Shown: one piece after another, positions 1 through 12,256 of the stretch
How positions within the stretch are numbered: the first letter of the stretch is position 1
Layout: each line of letters begins with the position of its first letter
Source of the DNA: Cystobacter ferrugineus
GTDB taxonomy: Bacteria > Myxococcota > Myxococcia > Myxococcales > Myxococcaceae
Assembly (NCBI RefSeq): GCF_001887355.1
Contig: NZ_MPIN01000002.1
Span: 186,001-250,000, forward strand
DNA length: 64,000 nucleotides
Direction: 5' to 3'
Made by a program: the position numbers and the translations under genes
Notes under the pieces: generated by a model
Told to the model about the DNA's origin: nothing
What the model saw: only the letters and a program-made list of their open reading frames with translations
Database searches by the model: none

Positions 1-818
1 AGATCGTCCGGCTCCATCGTGGGTCCGCACTTGAGGCCGATGGGGTTCTGGATGCCGCGCATGAACTCCACGTGGCCCCCGTCGAGCTGCCGCGTCCGCT
101 CGCCGATCCACAGCATGTGGGCCGAGGCATCGAACCACCCGCCCGTGGAGGGATCGAGGCGCGTCTGGGCCTCCTCCACGTTGAGCAGCAGCGCCTCGTG
201 GCTGGTGTAGAAGTGGCGCGGATCCAGGTTCGGGTCCTGCCGCTCGGGGTGCGCGCTTCCCCAGCGCTGGATCGCCTCCAGGTCCGTAGGGTGCTCCCGG
301 GTGAAGGTGCGCACGATGTCCATCGTGTCCGAGCATTGCCTCCAGGCGAGCAGCAGACGCTCGGGGTCCGGCGTGCGCTCGGCGAGCGTGAAGGCCATGC
401 CGTTGATGTTGTCGCCGCGGTAGGCGGGCAGGGTGACGCCGTCCCGGGTCTCCACGGGGCTGGAGCGCGGCTTGGCGAACTGGCCCGCGATGCGGCCGAC
501 GCGCACCACCGGACGGCCTCCCGCGAACGTCAGCGCCATCGCCATCTGGAGCAGCAGCCGGAGGGTGCCGCGGATGTTCTCGGGCGAGAACTCCTTGAAG
601 CTCTCCGCGCAGTCACCGCCCTGCAGCAGGAGCGCCTTGCCCTCGGCGACCCGGCCGAGCGCTTCCCTCAGCCGCAGGGTCTCCTCGGAGGACACCAGGG
701 AGGGCAGCCGGGACATCTCCTCCTCGACCCGGGCCAGGGCACGGGGATTCGGATAGTCGGTGGGCATGTGCTTGAGGGGCCTGTCCCTCCAGGAACGAGG
801 GGTCCAATTTCGATTCAT
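1..818 (-). CDS. aroA5: Class II DAHP synthase (3-deoxy-D-arabino-heptulosonate 7-phosphate synthase), 3' end cut by window edge
   Basis: Condenses phosphoenolpyruvate with erythrose 4-phosphate, the first step of the shikimate pathway. The reverse strand from the ATG at 816-818 is open to base 1, so about 272 N-terminal residues are visible and the C-terminus is missing. Class II hallmarks are QGGDCAE (residues 66-72, Cys70 the expected metal ligand), the GRIAGQFAKPRS segment, YRGDNIN and FYTSHEALLL. It starts 50 bp after the mxcG stop on the same strand, so it is probably the last visible gene of the siderophore operon, boosting chorismate for 2,3-dihydroxybenzoate. In Stigmatella a DAHP synthase gene (aroA5) is likewise linked to the mxc genes. 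The family is clear; the symbol rests on that context. Confidence 0.9.
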   Translation of the reverse strand, partial: MNRNWTPRSWRDRPLKHMPTDYPNPRALARVEEEMSRLPSLVSSEETLRLREALGRVAEGKALLLQGGDCAESFKEFSPENIRGTLRLLLQMAMALTFAGGRPVVRVGRIAGQFAKPRSSPVETRDGVTLPAYRGDNINGMAFTLAERTPDPERLLLAWRQCSDTMDIVRTFTREHPTDLEAIQRWGSAHPERQDPNLDPRHFYTSHEALLLNVEEAQTRLDPSTGGWFDASAHMLWIGERTRQLDGGHVEFMRGIQNPIGLKCGPTMEPDD

Positions 819-868
819 CACGGGAGCGCCATTACCAGGGTGAGGACGGGATGAAGAGGGCGAGGGAT

Positions 869-3800
869 TCATGGGCGTGGCAGGAGTCCGCGTGCCACGC
901 AGTCGTTCAGATAGCGGTCCATCAGGGCACGGTCGGGAGAGGGGCAGGAGATACCGCTATCGGCGAGGCTTCGGGTCAACTGTTCGCAACGGATGTGTCC
1001 CAAACCGAAGGTGGCATCCGCCGAGCCCGCGCGCAGATCGAAGAACGCCATCGTGGCGCTGTTGTCCGCGTTGTCCGCGCGCCGGGCGAGGCGCTCCCTC
1101 CACTCGGGAAGGGGGCATGTGTCCACCCGGTAGCCGTACTCGCGCACCCACTGGAACACGTCGCTCAAGCGCACGTCCGGGTGGGGAGCGAGGTTGAACA
1201 CCGGTCCGGTCCGGGACACCAGGGACAGGCGCACGATGGCGCGCGCCACGTAGTCCACGGGGGTCCACGTCTCGTGGACGTCCATCTGGGGAAGCACGCC
1301 CGCGGGGATGCCGGCCAGCAGGATGCGCCAGACCAGGTCCTGCGGATTGACGATGCCCGTGGTGGACGCGCCCACCACGCGGCCCAGGCGGTAGACGGCC
1401 ACCGGCAGCCCGCGCTCGCCGGCCTGCTGCACGAGTCTCTCGGCGATCCACTTGCTGCGCTGGTATCCATCGAGCAGCCCCGGGTGGGCGGGGACGAAGT
1501 CCTCGGGCACCTCGGGCTGGAGGTTCGACGGGGGCGCCACCGCGAGCGTCGAGACGTAGTGCAGGGGCTTGGGGCGCACGGCGGCCGCCAGCCGCAACAG
1601 CTCGCGCGTGCCGCCCACGTTCACCGCTTTCAGGCTGCCGTACTCGCGCACGACGCTGACCACCGCGGCGTTGTGGTAGACGACGTCGCACTCGGCGGCC
1701 AGTCCGTGGAAGCGCGTGGCGCCCAGTCCCAGCCAGGGCTGGCTCAGGTCCGCCGGCAGCGCGAGCACCCGCTCGGCGAGGCCGTCGGTGGCGAGCCCCT
1801 GGCCCACCAGCGCCGTGCGGATGCGCTCCATCGCCTGCGCCTCGTCCCGGGCCCGCACCAGGCAGACGACCCGCGCGTGCGTCTGGCGCAGCAACTGGTC
1901 GAGCAGGTGCGCGCCCACGAAGCCAGTGGCTCCCGTCAGCAGCACCTGCCGCGGCGGTGCCGGGGACACGGGGTTCTTGTTGTTCGCGAGTGTCCTGGGG
2001 ACGAGCTCCTCGGGCAGCTCGGCGTCGGCGAGCATGGCGGCGGTGAGGCCACCGGCCTGGGCCTGGGGGCCCGAGCCGTGCTCCAGCGCCTGGGCCAGGC
2101 CCGCGGCGGTCGGATGGCGGAACACCGTGGCGACGGGCACCTCGCGGCCCAGGGCCACGCCGAGCCGGTTGGCCACCTGGATGCTCTGCAGCGATTGTCC
2201 GCCCAGCTCGAAGAAGTCGTCCTGGGCCGTCACCCCGCTCACGCCCAGCACCTGCTCCCAGATGTGGAGGATCTCACGCTCCAGGTCGGTGGCCGCGTCG
2301 GTGGACGTCGTGCTTCCCTCGGCGGCCATCTTCCGGCGCAGCTCGGCGCGGTCCACCTTGCCATTCGAGGTGCGCGGCAGCCGCTCGGAGAAGACGAAGG
2401 CGCCCGGCACCATGGGCGCGGGCAGGGCTCCCAGCAGGTGACGGCGAAGCTCCGCCGCCGTGGGCACGGGTGAGGTGGCGACGACGTGCGCGCACAACCG
2501 CCGCGTGCCTCCCGGCAGGATCTGTCCGACCACCGCCGCGTCCTTCACCCCCGGCAGGCCGAGCAGCACGGTTTCGATCTCGGTCGGGTCGATCCGGTGT
2601 CCGCTGATCTTGAACTCGTCATCCACGCGGCCGACGAACACCAACTGCCCGTCCTCGCGCAGCCGGGCCGTGTCGCCGGTGCGGTAGGCCCGCGGACGGC
2701 CGGGCAGTTGCCCGAGCACCGTGAAGCGCACCGCGTCCAGCTCCGGCCGTCCCAGGTAGCCGCGCGCGAGGCCTCCTCCCAGCAGGTACAGCTCGCCCTC
2801 GGTGCCCGGAGCGGCGGGCCGCCCACTCTTGTCGAGGAGCACCGCGCTCACTCCCGGCAGCGGACGGCCGATGGGCACTTCGTCGGAGGCCGCATCCGTC
2901 TGGGGACCGCTGAGCGTGGCGACGGTGGCCACCACGGTGGCCTCGGTGGGGCCGTAGGTGTTGAGCAGTTGCACCCCGGAGCCCACGGCGGCGCGCCAGC
3001 GGGCGACCCGCTCGGGCAGCGCGGCCTCTCCACCGATGATGACCGTGCGCAGGGAGGCGGGCAGCGTGAGCCCGCCCGTGGAGACGCTGTAGGCCAGCTC
3101 GTGCCAGAACGCCGTGGGCAGATCCAACACGGTGATGCCAGCGGCGGTGCAGGCGTCGAGCAGCCGGGGCACGGACTGGAGCATCTCGTCGGTGCGCAGC
3201 ACCAGCCTCGCGCCGGCGCACAGGGTCAGGAAGATCTCCTCCACGCTGGCGTCGAAGTGCAGCGGGGCGAATTGCAGCACCCGATCCTCGCGGCGCACGC
3301 CGTAGCGCGCCGTCGCGCCCGCCACGAAGTGGGCCAGCGCGCCCCGGGTGATCTGCACGCCGTTGGGCTGTCCCGTCGAGCCCGAGGTGTAGATGACATA
3401 CGCGAGGCGCTCCTCCTCGCTCCGGGGCGTGGACGGGGACGGCTCGCGCGAGGGCTTCTCGTTGCGCCGCACGGTCAGACCGCCGGGAGGCACCGGCTCG
3501 GCCTTGGGCTCCGGAGTCTTGGTGGTGGTGACGATCAGCGCGGGCGCGGCGTCCTCGAGGATCGACACCGTGCGGGCCGATGGTCCGAAGGGATCGAGCG
3601 GCAGGTAGCCCGCGCCGGCGAACAGCACGCCCAGGCTCGCCACGATCGCGTCGATGCTCCGGGGCACCATCACCGCCACGGGCGAGTCGGGCCGCGCCCC
3701 TTCCGCGACGAGCCGCTCTCCGAGGGCCCGGGACGCCTCGAGCAGCTCGCGATAGCTCATGCGATACGGCCCGTGCTCCACCGCCACCGCGTCCGGCTGC

Positions 3801-5236
3801 TCACGGGCGCGCTCGGCGAGCTGCTCCAGCACCGGGCGCGGGGCGCTCGGCAGTGCCTCGCCCTCGATGAGGGCGGACGTTCCCGTGGAGGCGGCTTCCG
3901 TGCCCTCCGCGGCGTGGCCCGCGTGCGTGGACGAGGCCAGGGGGAGGAGCTGGGAGAGGGGCTGTTGGGGAGCGGCGCTCAGCGTGGCCAGCACCTGGAG
4001 GAAGTCGCGCTGGTGCGCATCCAGCTCGTCGGCGCCGTAGCAGGCGGGGTTGGCGTCGAAGTCGATCCGCGGCCCACCGCCATCGGCGCGGGCGTACACA
4101 CCGATGGAGAGATCCTCCACGGGGCCGGCGGAGATGTTGTGCGCGATCCCCGGCATGCCCGCGAAGCGCAGGCCGTAGTCGAACGGCATGATGTTGACCA
4201 CCGGGCCGAACAGCCGGCGCTGCCCGCCCACCAGCTTCAGGTCCCGGCGGAGCTGCTCATAGCGGTAGCGCAGGTGGGGCCGGATGGCGCGCATCTCCGC
4301 CGCCACGCCCCGGGCCAGCTCGAACAGTCCCTGCTCCGGCCGCACGGGCACGCGCAGCGGCACGATGTTCATCGCCATGCACGGCACGCGCAGCGCGGCC
4401 GAGCCGAGCCGCGACATCACCGGCAGGCCGAGCACCACCTCCGGCGCTCCCGTCTTCTGGTGCATCCAGGCCGCCGTGGCGGCGAGCACCAGGTCCGGCC
4501 AACCCAGGCCCTCCTTGCGCGCCGCCTCCTGGAGCCGCTCCGCTTCCGCCTTCTCCAGGTGATGCGTCTGGCGGACGAAGCGGGGCGACATGGGCTCGGG
4601 CCGGGCCAGCGTCACGGGCGTGGGCCGATCCGCCAGGCGTTCCATCCAGAAGGCCCGGTCGAGCGCGAACTGTGGCCCGTTGCGATAGGCGGCGTCCTCC
4701 TCCACCACCGGGCCCAGGCGGCGGAACCCCTCCGGAGCGGGACGTCCAGACACCTTCGCGGTGTAGAGCTCCGCCACCCGCCGCGCGAGCAGCGAGAAGC
4801 CGAAGCCATCCATGGCGACGTGGTGGACGCGCTGGAACCAGAAGAAGCGATCGGGCGCGGCCTGGAAGAGCGCCTGGGTGAAGAGCGGACCCTGGCGAAG
4901 ATCGACAGGCCGGGAGAGGTCCGCCCACATCCACTCGAGCGCCGCCGCCCAGGGGTCCCGGGCGCCGCGCAGATCAATCCGGTGCAGCTCCCACTCCGAG
5001 AGGTCCGCCACCTGGACAGGACCCTCGGCGCCGGGCACGAAGCGCATGTGCAGGGCCTCGGCCTCCCCCACCGTCTGGCGCACCGCCGCCTCGAAGAGGG
5101 CCGCATCCACGGGCCCCTGGATCTCGATGCACTCGCCCGCGTTGTACACGGCGCTCTGGAGGTCGAACTGCTGGCCCGACCAGATTCCGTGCTGTGCCGC
5201 GGACAGCGGCAGGGTGATCTTCTGGGTGTCACTCAT
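869..5236 (-). CDS. mxcG: Myxochelin NRPS MxcG (C-A-PCP-reductase)
   Basis: Single-module NRPS of 1455 aa that joins two 2,3-dihydroxybenzoyl groups to lysine and releases the product by reduction. Domains in order: condensation about 1-430 with HHVAMDG at 138-144; adenylation about 465-970 with [11 protein letters not shown] at 616-626 and the A10 lysine in SNGKVD near 960; carrier protein about 985-1055 with LGGQS and phosphopantetheine Ser1015; NAD(P)-dependent thioester reductase from about 1095 to the end with GATGFVG at 1102-1108. A terminal reductase replacing a thioesterase is the signature of myxochelin synthetase, giving aldehyde/alcohol release. Lysine specificity is inferred from the family, not decoded. 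ATG start at 5236, 51 bp after mxcF. No mxcL-type aminotransferase follows before the DAHP synthase gene. Confidence 0.95.
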   Translation of the reverse strand: MSDTQKITLPLSAAQHGIWSGQQFDLQSAVYNAGECIEIQGPVDAALFEAAVRQTVGEAEALHMRFVPGAEGPVQVADLSEWELHRIDLRGARDPWAAALEWMWADLSRPVDLRQGPLFTQALFQAAPDRFFWFQRVHHVAMDGFGFSLLARRVAELYTAKVSGRPAPEGFRRLGPVVEEDAAYRNGPQFALDRAFWMERLADRPTPVTLARPEPMSPRFVRQTHHLEKAEAERLQEAARKEGLGWPDLVLAATAAWMHQKTGAPEVVLGLPVMSRLGSAALRVPCMAMNIVPLRVPVRPEQGLFELARGVAAEMRAIRPHLRYRYEQLRRDLKLVGGQRRLFGPVVNIMPFDYGLRFAGMPGIAHNISAGPVEDLSIGVYARADGGGPRIDFDANPACYGADELDAHQRDFLQVLATLSAAPQQPLSQLLPLASSTHAGHAAEGTEAASTGTSALIEGEALPSAPRPVLEQLAERAREQPDAVAVEHGPYRMSYRELLEASRALGERLVAEGARPDSPVAVMVPRSIDAIVASLGVLFAGAGYLPLDPFGPSARTVSILEDAAPALIVTTTKTPEPKAEPVPPGGLTVRRNEKPSREPSPSTPRSEEERLAYVIYTSGSTGQPNGVQITRGALAHFVAGATARYGVRREDRVLQFAPLHFDASVEEIFLTLCAGARLVLRTDEMLQSVPRLLDACTAAGITVLDLPTAFWHELAYSVSTGGLTLPASLRTVIIGGEAALPERVARWRAAVGSGVQLLNTYGPTEATVVATVATLSGPQTDAASDEVPIGRPLPGVSAVLLDKSGRPAAPGTEGELYLLGGGLARGYLGRPELDAVRFTVLGQLPGRPRAYRTGDTARLREDGQLVFVGRVDDEFKISGHRIDPTEIETVLLGLPGVKDAAVVGQILPGGTRRLCAHVVATSPVPTAAELRRHLLGALPAPMVPGAFVFSERLPRTSNGKVDRAELRRKMAAEGSTTSTDAATDLEREILHIWEQVLGVSGVTAQDDFFELGGQSLQSIQVANRLGVALGREVPVATVFRHPTAAGLAQALEHGSGPQAQAGGLTAAMLADAELPEELVPRTLANNKNPVSPAPPRQVLLTGATGFVGAHLLDQLLRQTHARVVCLVRARDEAQAMERIRTALVGQGLATDGLAERVLALPADLSQPWLGLGATRFHGLAAECDVVYHNAAVVSVVREYGSLKAVNVGGTRELLRLAAAVRPKPLHYVSTLAVAPPSNLQPEVPEDFVPAHPGLLDGYQRSKWIAERLVQQAGERGLPVAVYRLGRVVGASTTGIVNPQDLVWRILLAGIPAGVLPQMDVHETWTPVDYVARAIVRLSLVSRTGPVFNLAPHPDVRLSDVFQWVREYGYRVDTCPLPEWRERLARRADNADNSATMAFFDLRAGSADATFGLGHIRCEQLTRSLADSGISCPSPDRALMDRYLNDCVARGLLPRP

Positions 5237-5287
5237 GATTCGGTCCTCGGGTGGAGAAAGGCGCCCGGCGGGGTGGGGGAGAGGGGC

Positions 5288-6187
5288 TCAGCGCGTCGTC
5301 ACGGACTCGGGCTGCCGCGAGCCCGAGGACAACAGCGCGTACCAGTCGGTCAGCGTCGGACGCTCGGCCAGCTCCACGAAGGTGATCTCCGCGCCCTTGC
5401 GCCTCCAGCGCTCCACCAGGCTCATGATGCGGATGGAGTCGAGTCCCCGGTCGAGCAGGTTCTCGTCTTCAGCGAGCTCCGAGGGCGGCTGGACCAACAG
5501 CTCGGCGACCTCCTCGCGGACGCTCTGGGGGGTGAAGGCCCCCGCGCCCACCGGCCCCAGCATCTCGATGACCCGGTCGGTGACGGTGGTGACGGCGCAC
5601 AGCTTCGCCGCGTAGTTGAGCGCCATCAGGTGCTGCTCCCGGGAGAAGTCCCCCAGGGCATCGGCGACGAGGAACGGCTGGATCTCGCTCATGAAGCCAT
5701 CGCTGGCCGTCTGCAGGCAGCCGATGTGGGCGTAGATGCCGGTGATGATGAGCTGATCGCGGCCCTTCTCCTTGAGCATCTCCATCAGCCCCGTGCGGCG
5801 GAACGCGCTGTAGCGCCACTTGGTGAGGTGGACGTCTCCCTCGGCGGGCTTCAGCGCGTCGATGATCTGCTCCGGGCCCGGACCGGCGGCGATGCCCATG
5901 CCCCAGAAGTCCAGCAGCAGGCCGCGCTGCTCGATGCTCTGCCCGCCGGGCTGGGCGGAATACACCACGGGGATGTCCAGCGCGGTGCAGTGCTGGCGCA
6001 GCCGCTGGATGTTCGCCACCAGCTCCGTCACCGGCGACTGGCCGGCCGTGAAGGCCTTCACGAAGTGGTTCTGCATGTCGTGGATCAACAGCACCGCGCG
6101 CTTGGGATCGGGCGTCCACGACACCTTGTTCTGGGGCAGCTCGGCCGCGCCGGGCATGGTGTAGGGGGCAATGGCGGGAAGGGCCAT
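5288..6187 (-). CDS. mxcF: Isochorismatase with aryl carrier domain, MxcF (EntB/DhbB-like)
   Basis: Bifunctional 299-aa protein. The N-terminal isochorismatase domain (about 1-210) hydrolyses isochorismate to 2,3-dihydro-2,3-dihydroxybenzoate and pyruvate; it shows [12 protein letters not shown] and the EntB-type [11 protein letters not shown] motif. The C-terminal aryl carrier domain (about 215-290) carries GLDSIRIM, with Ser251 as the expected phosphopantetheine site that holds 2,3-DHB for the MxcG condensation domain. Length and domain order match EntB/DhbB. It lies between mxcE (54 bp upstream) and mxcG, all on the minus strand in the Fur-box operon. Confidence 0.95.
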   Translation of the reverse strand: MALPAIAPYTMPGAAELPQNKVSWTPDPKRAVLLIHDMQNHFVKAFTAGQSPVTELVANIQRLRQHCTALDIPVVYSAQPGGQSIEQRGLLLDFWGMGIAAGPGPEQIIDALKPAEGDVHLTKWRYSAFRRTGLMEMLKEKGRDQLIITGIYAHIGCLQTASDGFMSEIQPFLVADALGDFSREQHLMALNYAAKLCAVTTVTDRVIEMLGPVGAGAFTPQSVREEVAELLVQPPSELAEDENLLDRGLDSIRIMSLVERWRRKGAEITFVELAERPTLTDWYALLSSGSRQPESVTTR

Positions 6188-6241
6188 GACGTGACTCCTG
6201 GAGACTCGAAAGAGGGAAGGGGAGAAGCGTGTCGTGTGGGG

Positions 6242-7872
<1,631 letters not shown>

Positions 7873-7876
<4 letters not shown>

Positions 7877-9087
7877 GGCTGCACCTCGGCGCTCTGTCCG
7901 AGCCCCATGGCCTGGAGCATGGTGCGGAACTTCGCCTCGGTCTCGGCCAGCTCGGACTCGGGCGTGGAGCCCACCACGATGCCCGCGCCCGCGAAGAGCC
8001 GCAGCGTGCGCTCGTCGGCCTCGGCGCAGCGGATGGTCACCGCCCACTGGCCGTCACCCGTCGCGTCGCACCAGCCCACCGTGCCCGTGTAGAAGCCGCG
8101 CTCGAACGGCTCGATGGAGCCGATGGCCTCGTGCGCCAGCCGGGTCGGGAAGCCGCACACCGCGGGCGTGGGGTGCATCGCGGCGGCCAGGGTGAGCGAG
8201 GTGATGGAGGGATCCTTCAGCTCGCCGCTGATGCGGCTGGACAGGTGCCACATGGTGGGCGTGTGGATGAGCGAGGGGCGCTTGGGCACGTCCAGCGTCT
8301 TGCAGTACGGGCGCAGGGCCTCGGCCACGGCGTCGATCACCACCGCGTGCTCGTGGAGATCCTTGGGGGACTCCATCAGGGTGGAGGCGCGCCGCTGGTC
8401 CTCGACGGGATCGGCGCTGCGCGCGGCCGAGCCCGCGAGCGGGTTGGCGAGCACCTGGAGTCCGGAGCGGGACACGAGCAGCTCGGGGCTGGCGCCGATG
8501 AGCGTGCGGCGGCCACCGGAAGCGCCGGGCTGCGCGGGCAGGTCCACCGCGAAGGTGTAGCCCGCGGTGTTGCGCTGGGCGAGGTTGCGCAGCAACTGGG
8601 TCAGGTCGATGGGCGTGGGGGTGTCCAGGTGCAGCGAGCGCGAGAGCACGACCTTGCGCAGGGGGCTGCTGCGCATCAGCTCCAGGGCCTGGGCGACGCC
8701 GTGCAGGTAGGCGGCGGGCTCGGGCACGGGGCGCACCGTGTAGCGCGCGGTGGAGGGGCGCGCGGGCGAGGCCGTGTCGAAGGACAGGGGTCCGCCGCGC
8801 TGGAACGTCATGGGCACCACCAGGTGCGAGGACAGCGAGCCGTCGAAGGGCACCGCGCCCACCACCACGGGGATGTCATGTCCGGCGTTGCGCGCATCGT
8901 TGAGCACCGCCGTCACGTGCTCGGGCAGGCGCTGGAGTGCGTCCTGGCCTTCCAGGGGCGGCACGGTGGCGAACGTGCCCCGCGTGAGCAGGGTGCGCTT
9001 GGGCGAGGCGAAGAAGAACGAGGAACCCGCTTCGTAGCTGTCGAGCAGTTGGGTCGCCAGCGTCTGGGCCATGGGACGTTCGGACAT
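7873..9087 (-). CDS. mxcD: Isochorismate synthase MxcD
   Basis: Converts chorismate to isochorismate, the entry step to 2,3-DHB (EntC/DhbC family, chorismate-binding fold). The 404-aa product shows [22 protein letters not shown], a [10 protein letters not shown] segment and the C-terminal [14 protein letters not shown] and [11 protein letters not shown] blocks expected for the chorismate and Mg site. Start chosen at the ATG at 9085-9087 (MSERPMAQT); the frame stays open further upstream, but only as antisense of mxcC reading. It sits 31 bp after mxcC and overlaps mxcE by 4 bp. Confidence 0.94.
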
Positions 9088-9118
9088 GAGGGTCTCCTTT
9101 AGGATTCGGACATGGCGC

Positions 9119-9892
9119 CTAGGCGCCCAGGGTGGCGCCGCCATCGACACACAGGTCGTGCAGCGTGATGTGGCGGGCGCGATCGGACACGAGGAAGGAC
9201 ACGGCCTCGGCGATGTCCTCCGGCGTGGCGATGCGGCGCAGGGGGATGCCCACGCGGAACGTCTCGGGCGCGCCGGCGATGACCGCTTTCGGGCCGTTCT
9301 CGTCCGTCCACAGCAGGCGCTGCATCTCCGTGTCGGTGGAGCCCGGGGACACCACGTTGCAGCGGATGCCGTGCTGGGCCAGCTCCAGGCCGAGGCACTT
9401 GGTGAACATCGTCGAGGCGGCCTTGGAGGCGGCGTAGGCGGCCATCTGCATGCGCGGCACGCTCGAGGCGTTGGAGCCCACGGTGACGATGGCGCCCGAC
9501 TTGCGCGGCACCATGCGCCTGGCGACCGCGCGCGAGACGTGGAACACGCCGTGGGTGTTGACCGCGAACGTGGTCGCCCAGTCCGCGTCGCTGAAGCCGA
9601 CCACGGAGCCCATGCGCAGCACGCCCGCCACGTTGACCAGGGTGGTGATGGGCCCCAGCTCGTGCTCGATCCGCTCCACCACCGCCTCCACGGCGGCCGC
9701 GTCACTCACGTCCGTCACGTAGGCCTCGGCCCGGCGGTCACGCTCGCGCAGCCCCGCCACCAGCGCCTCCAACCCCGCCTGCTTCGTGTCGAGCGCCGCG
9801 ATCGTCGCGCCACCTGCCAGTGCACGGGCCACCGCCGCTCCAATGCCTTGGGCCGCTCCCGTCACCAACGCCACCTGGGCTTTCGTCCCCAT
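9119..9892 (-). CDS. mxcC: 2,3-dihydro-2,3-dihydroxybenzoate dehydrogenase MxcC
   Basis: Short-chain dehydrogenase of 257 aa that oxidises 2,3-dihydro-DHB to 2,3-DHB with NAD (EntA/DhbA family). The N-terminal Rossmann motif is [12 protein letters not shown]; the catalytic part is around [24 protein letters not shown] (Ser, then Tyr-x3-Lys). It is the first gene of the mxc operon. A GAGGAGG ribosome-binding site lies just upstream of the ATG at 9890-9892, and the Fur box ends 22 bp before the start, so the leader must be very short. Assignment as the DHB dehydrogenase rather than a generic SDR rests on the operon. Confidence 0.93.
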   Translation of the reverse strand: MGTKAQVALVTGAAQGIGAAVARALAGGATIAALDTKQAGLEALVAGLRERDRRAEAYVTDVSDAAAVEAVVERIEHELGPITTLVNVAGVLRMGSVVGFSDADWATTFAVNTHGVFHVSRAVARRMVPRKSGAIVTVGSNASSVPRMQMAAYAASKAASTMFTKCLGLELAQHGIRCNVVSPGSTDTEMQRLLWTDENGPKAVIAGAPETFRVGIPLRRIATPEDIAEAVSFLVSDRARHITLHDLCVDGGATLGA

Positions 9893-9914
9893 CCGGGCCT
9901 CCTCGTGAGAACTT

Positions 9915-9939
9915 GATAATGAGAATGGTTCTCATTATC
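9915..9939 (-). promoter_or_regulatory. Fur box (perfect 25-bp dyad) in front of mxcC
   Basis: GATAATGAGAA and its exact reverse complement TTCTCATTATC are separated by TGG. This matches the classic Fur consensus built on GATAAT/ATTATC. It lies 23-47 bp upstream of the mxcC ATG, where it would cover the promoter, so iron-replete Fur should switch off the whole mxc operon. No separate -35/-10 pair is obvious; GATAAT on the transcribed strand could itself serve as a -10. Confidence 0.92.
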
Positions 9940-9964
9940 GTTTCGAGGCAGTCTCCTCCCATGT

Positions 9965-9983
9965 CTTGACGTGGCTTGTCAAG
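9965..9983. promoter_or_regulatory. Small dyad CTTGAC-N7-GTCAAG upstream of the Fur box
   Basis: Perfect 6-bp arms around a 7-bp spacer, in the 215-bp gap between mxcC and the thioredoxin-fold gene. On the minus strand it presents TTGACA, a good -35-like hexamer, but the distance to GATAAT inside the Fur box is too long for a normal promoter. It could be an operator for a second mxc regulator or chance. Confidence 0.3.
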
Positions 9984-10107
9984 GGGAGGCTGTCTGGGTC
10001 GTGGTGGAGGCGGAGACCTGGAAGGTCAGCTCTCGCCTTGCCGGAGGGAAAGGCGGGAGGCGACGCGCGAGGTCATGTCTGGAATGAGGGGTGGGGGGCC
10101 CGGGCCT

Positions 10108-10659
10108 TCACAACCACAGGCGCCAGAGCAATCCCAGGCGCGTGGTGTAGCCGACGGAGGCGCGCTCGATGCGGCCTTCCGCGGAGATGAAGAAGGTGGT
10201 GGGGAACTGCTCGAGGGCGAAGGCGCGCATCACCTCGGAGCCGCCGAGCAGCACGGGGTAGTCCACGGCCTGCTCGCGGGCGAAGCGGTGCACGTCCGCC
10301 TCGTCCTCGTAGGCCACCGCCACGGACAGCACGCGGGCGGAGTCCCCCACCAGTCCCTGGAGCGCGGAGAGGGTGGAGGACTCGGCCTTGCACACCCCGC
10401 ACCAGGGGGCCCAGAAGGCGAGCACCACGGGCTTGCCCCGGAGCGAGGACAGGCGCACCGGCTCGCCGCCGGACAGGGGGCGCAGCAACAGGTCCGGCGC
10501 GGGCGCCCCCGTGGGCAGGTGGCGCGTCTGCCAGAGGGTGACTCCGGTGAAGAGCAGCGCCAGCAGCAGCACGTCCGTCAGCAGGCGCGCCCACGCGGGG
10601 CGGCGCATCCGGTTCCAGAGCTGCCCGAGTCGTGTGCCTGGTGCTCGCTGCTCGTCCAT
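10108..10659 (-). CDS. TlpA/ScsD-like membrane-anchored thiol-disulfide oxidoreductase
   Basis: 183-aa protein with a short cytoplasmic N-terminus, one membrane segment at about residues 26-44, and a periplasmic thioredoxin fold. The redox motif is WCGVC (Cys87 and Cys90), within the typical FWAPWCGVCKAE context, and the cis-Pro loop appears as QFPTTFFI. It probably reduces or oxidises disulfides of exported proteins. It begins 11 bp after the stop of the secreted polysaccharide-lyase gene on the same strand, so the two are likely co-transcribed; whether the lyase is a substrate is unknown. Confidence 0.85.
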   Translation of the reverse strand: MDEQRAPGTRLGQLWNRMRRPAWARLLTDVLLLALLFTGVTLWQTRHLPTGAPAPDLLLRPLSGGEPVRLSSLRGKPVVLAFWAPWCGVCKAESSTLSALQGLVGDSARVLSVAVAYEDEADVHRFAREQAVDYPVLLGGSEVMRAFALEQFPTTFFISAEGRIERASVGYTTRLGLLWRLWL

Positions 10660-10670
10660 CGCGACGGCGA

Positions 10671-11855
10671 CTAGAGCACGTCCTGGAGGCCGCGGGCCAT
10701 CATCCAGTTGTCATGGTAGACGACGCCCGTGGGCGCGACGGTGTCGCTGCGGTACAGCCCCACCTTCAGGTAGTTGACCTGTCCGGAGAACTGGGTGGCG
10801 ATGTAGCGCTTGGGCAGCACGAGCTGGCCGTCGTAGTACAGCTCGACGAAGCCCACGCTGGCGCTGGCGGACCACTTCACGTGGAAGATGAAGTCGTGCC
10901 ACTTGCCGCGCACCAGCGGCGTCTTCCAGACGATGACTCCCGGGCTGCCGCCGATGTTCAGCCGCACCTCCTCGCCGTACACGTAGAACTCCACGGGGGG
11001 CGAGCCGCTGCTGCCGCTGTGGTGCCACTGGGTGAAGAGCTGCCACGTCTTGGCGCTCGGGAAGTCCGCGGCGAACATCGTGCTCCACCGGTAGTAGTAC
11101 TCCGAGCCCGAGGGCTCGTTCGTCATCTTCACCAGCTCGTTGCGGTTGCCGCTGGAGTTGATGGGATCATCCCCCTGCTTCACGGTGGCCTTGAGGGCGT
11201 AGCTGCCCTGGCGCACGGGCGAGGTCACCACCGCCAGCCGGTCCGCGCTCACCATCTGCGCCCTGTCCCACTGCGAGCGATCCTTCGTCTCGAAGTCCGC
11301 CTTCCACACCACGCCGGAGGCGGTGGCCGGGCCGGCGCACACGCGCGCCTCGGCGATGCTCGCCCACTCGTTGAGCGTGTTGCCCTGGAAGGTGATGCGC
11401 AGGCGGCGCGAGGTCAGCGCGCTGAAGGTATACGTCTCCGCCGCCGTCGTCGTGCCGGTGCTCGTGCCCGAGTAGACCGGCGTGTAGCTCATCCCGTCCG
11501 GCGAGACGGAGACCGTGAAGGTGTTGGCGCGCAGGTTTCCCTCGTGCCACGCGATCGCCACGCCCTGCATGCTCTTGAGCGAGCCCAGGTCGTAGTCGAT
11601 CCACGAGCCCTTGCCGAGGTTGCTCCAGCGCGTGCCGAGTTGGTCATCCATCGTGTTCTGCGGCCCATTGCCATCATTGCCGCTGGCCAGCACCGACGTG
11701 GCCGTGAGGGGGGTGCAGTTCTGCACGCTCAAGGACGTGGAGGCATCCGCGACGTGGCTGTCAGGGAGGCCTTCGGTGCCAGAGGTATTGGGTGCGCCGC
11801 ACGCGGAGACGGCGATGACAAGCAATAGATCTGCCAACAGCAGTGTTCTGTTCAC
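10671..11855 (-). CDS. Secreted lipoprotein: F5/8-type C (discoidin) domain plus polysaccharide lyase domain
   Basis: 394-aa exported protein. I choose the GTG at 11853-11855 (VNRTLLLADLLLV) because AGGAAG stands just upstream and the following lipobox-like SAC (near residue 19) then fits a signal peptide; an ATG 17 codons further upstream is also in frame. Residues about 45-175 look like a carbohydrate-binding discoidin domain (TMDDQLGTRWSN, IDYDLGSLKSMQGVAIAW). The rest resembles the heparin-lyase-I-like polysaccharide lyase family (SGNRNELV, WQLFTQWH, WHDFIFHVKWS, GLYRSD). It probably degrades an acidic polysaccharide outside the cell; the substrate cannot be read from sequence. Confidence 0.8.
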   Translation of the reverse strand: MNRTLLLADLLLVIAVSACGAPNTSGTEGLPDSHVADASTSLSVQNCTPLTATSVLASGNDGNGPQNTMDDQLGTRWSNLGKGSWIDYDLGSLKSMQGVAIAWHEGNLRANTFTVSVSPDGMSYTPVYSGTSTGTTTAAETYTFSALTSRRLRITFQGNTLNEWASIAEARVCAGPATASGVVWKADFETKDRSQWDRAQMVSADRLAVVTSPVRQGSYALKATVKQGDDPINSSGNRNELVKMTNEPSGSEYYYRWSTMFAADFPSAKTWQLFTQWHHSGSSGSPPVEFYVYGEEVRLNIGGSPGVIVWKTPLVRGKWHDFIFHVKWSASASVGFVELYYDGQLVLPKRYIATQFSGQVNYLKVGLYRSDTVAPTGVVYHDNWMMARGLQDVL

Positions 11856-12256
11856 GGAGGAGCTTCCTGGGGGCGGGGCGAAGACAGACGGTGCGAGGCT
11901 TTTCACCCGGAGACGGGTGGGGGACTGCGGGACACACCCCTCCCGTCAAGCCAGGGAAGCCGAGGGGCTCCTGGGGTGCGTGAGAGGGGGAGTGGATCGT
12001 TCTCTCGTGCTGCTGGGTAACGGCGGCGTGGGGGCGCCAGGGATTTCGCGCGTTCTCAGCATCTCTCAAAGATATTCTCTATTCAACATGGAAGTCACTT
12101 GCCTGCCTGTGCTCCAGGCAGCCAGGAATTGGATGTTCCATCGGCATGGGAGAGTTCCAACTCCATGGACAGACGGCCACGCCGCCCGGTGCATGGGATT
12201 TCACTGATATTGACTCATCACGGGGTGCTGAGAGGGATTGAGCGCCGCGTGGGGGG
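11856..12256. other. Intergenic region, no gene seen
   Basis: About 400 bp upstream of the lyase gene and downstream of the REC-Hpt gene. It has no convincing coding frame. A lower-GC patch around 12060-12095 is the only place resembling a promoter for the lyase gene, which would leave a leader of about 200 nt. No clear hairpin or repeat was seen. Confidence 0.5.

Noticed and set aside
851-2473. 540-codon plus-strand open frame
   Set aside because: Mirror of the mxcG reductase region; no ribosome-binding site or recognisable protein features.
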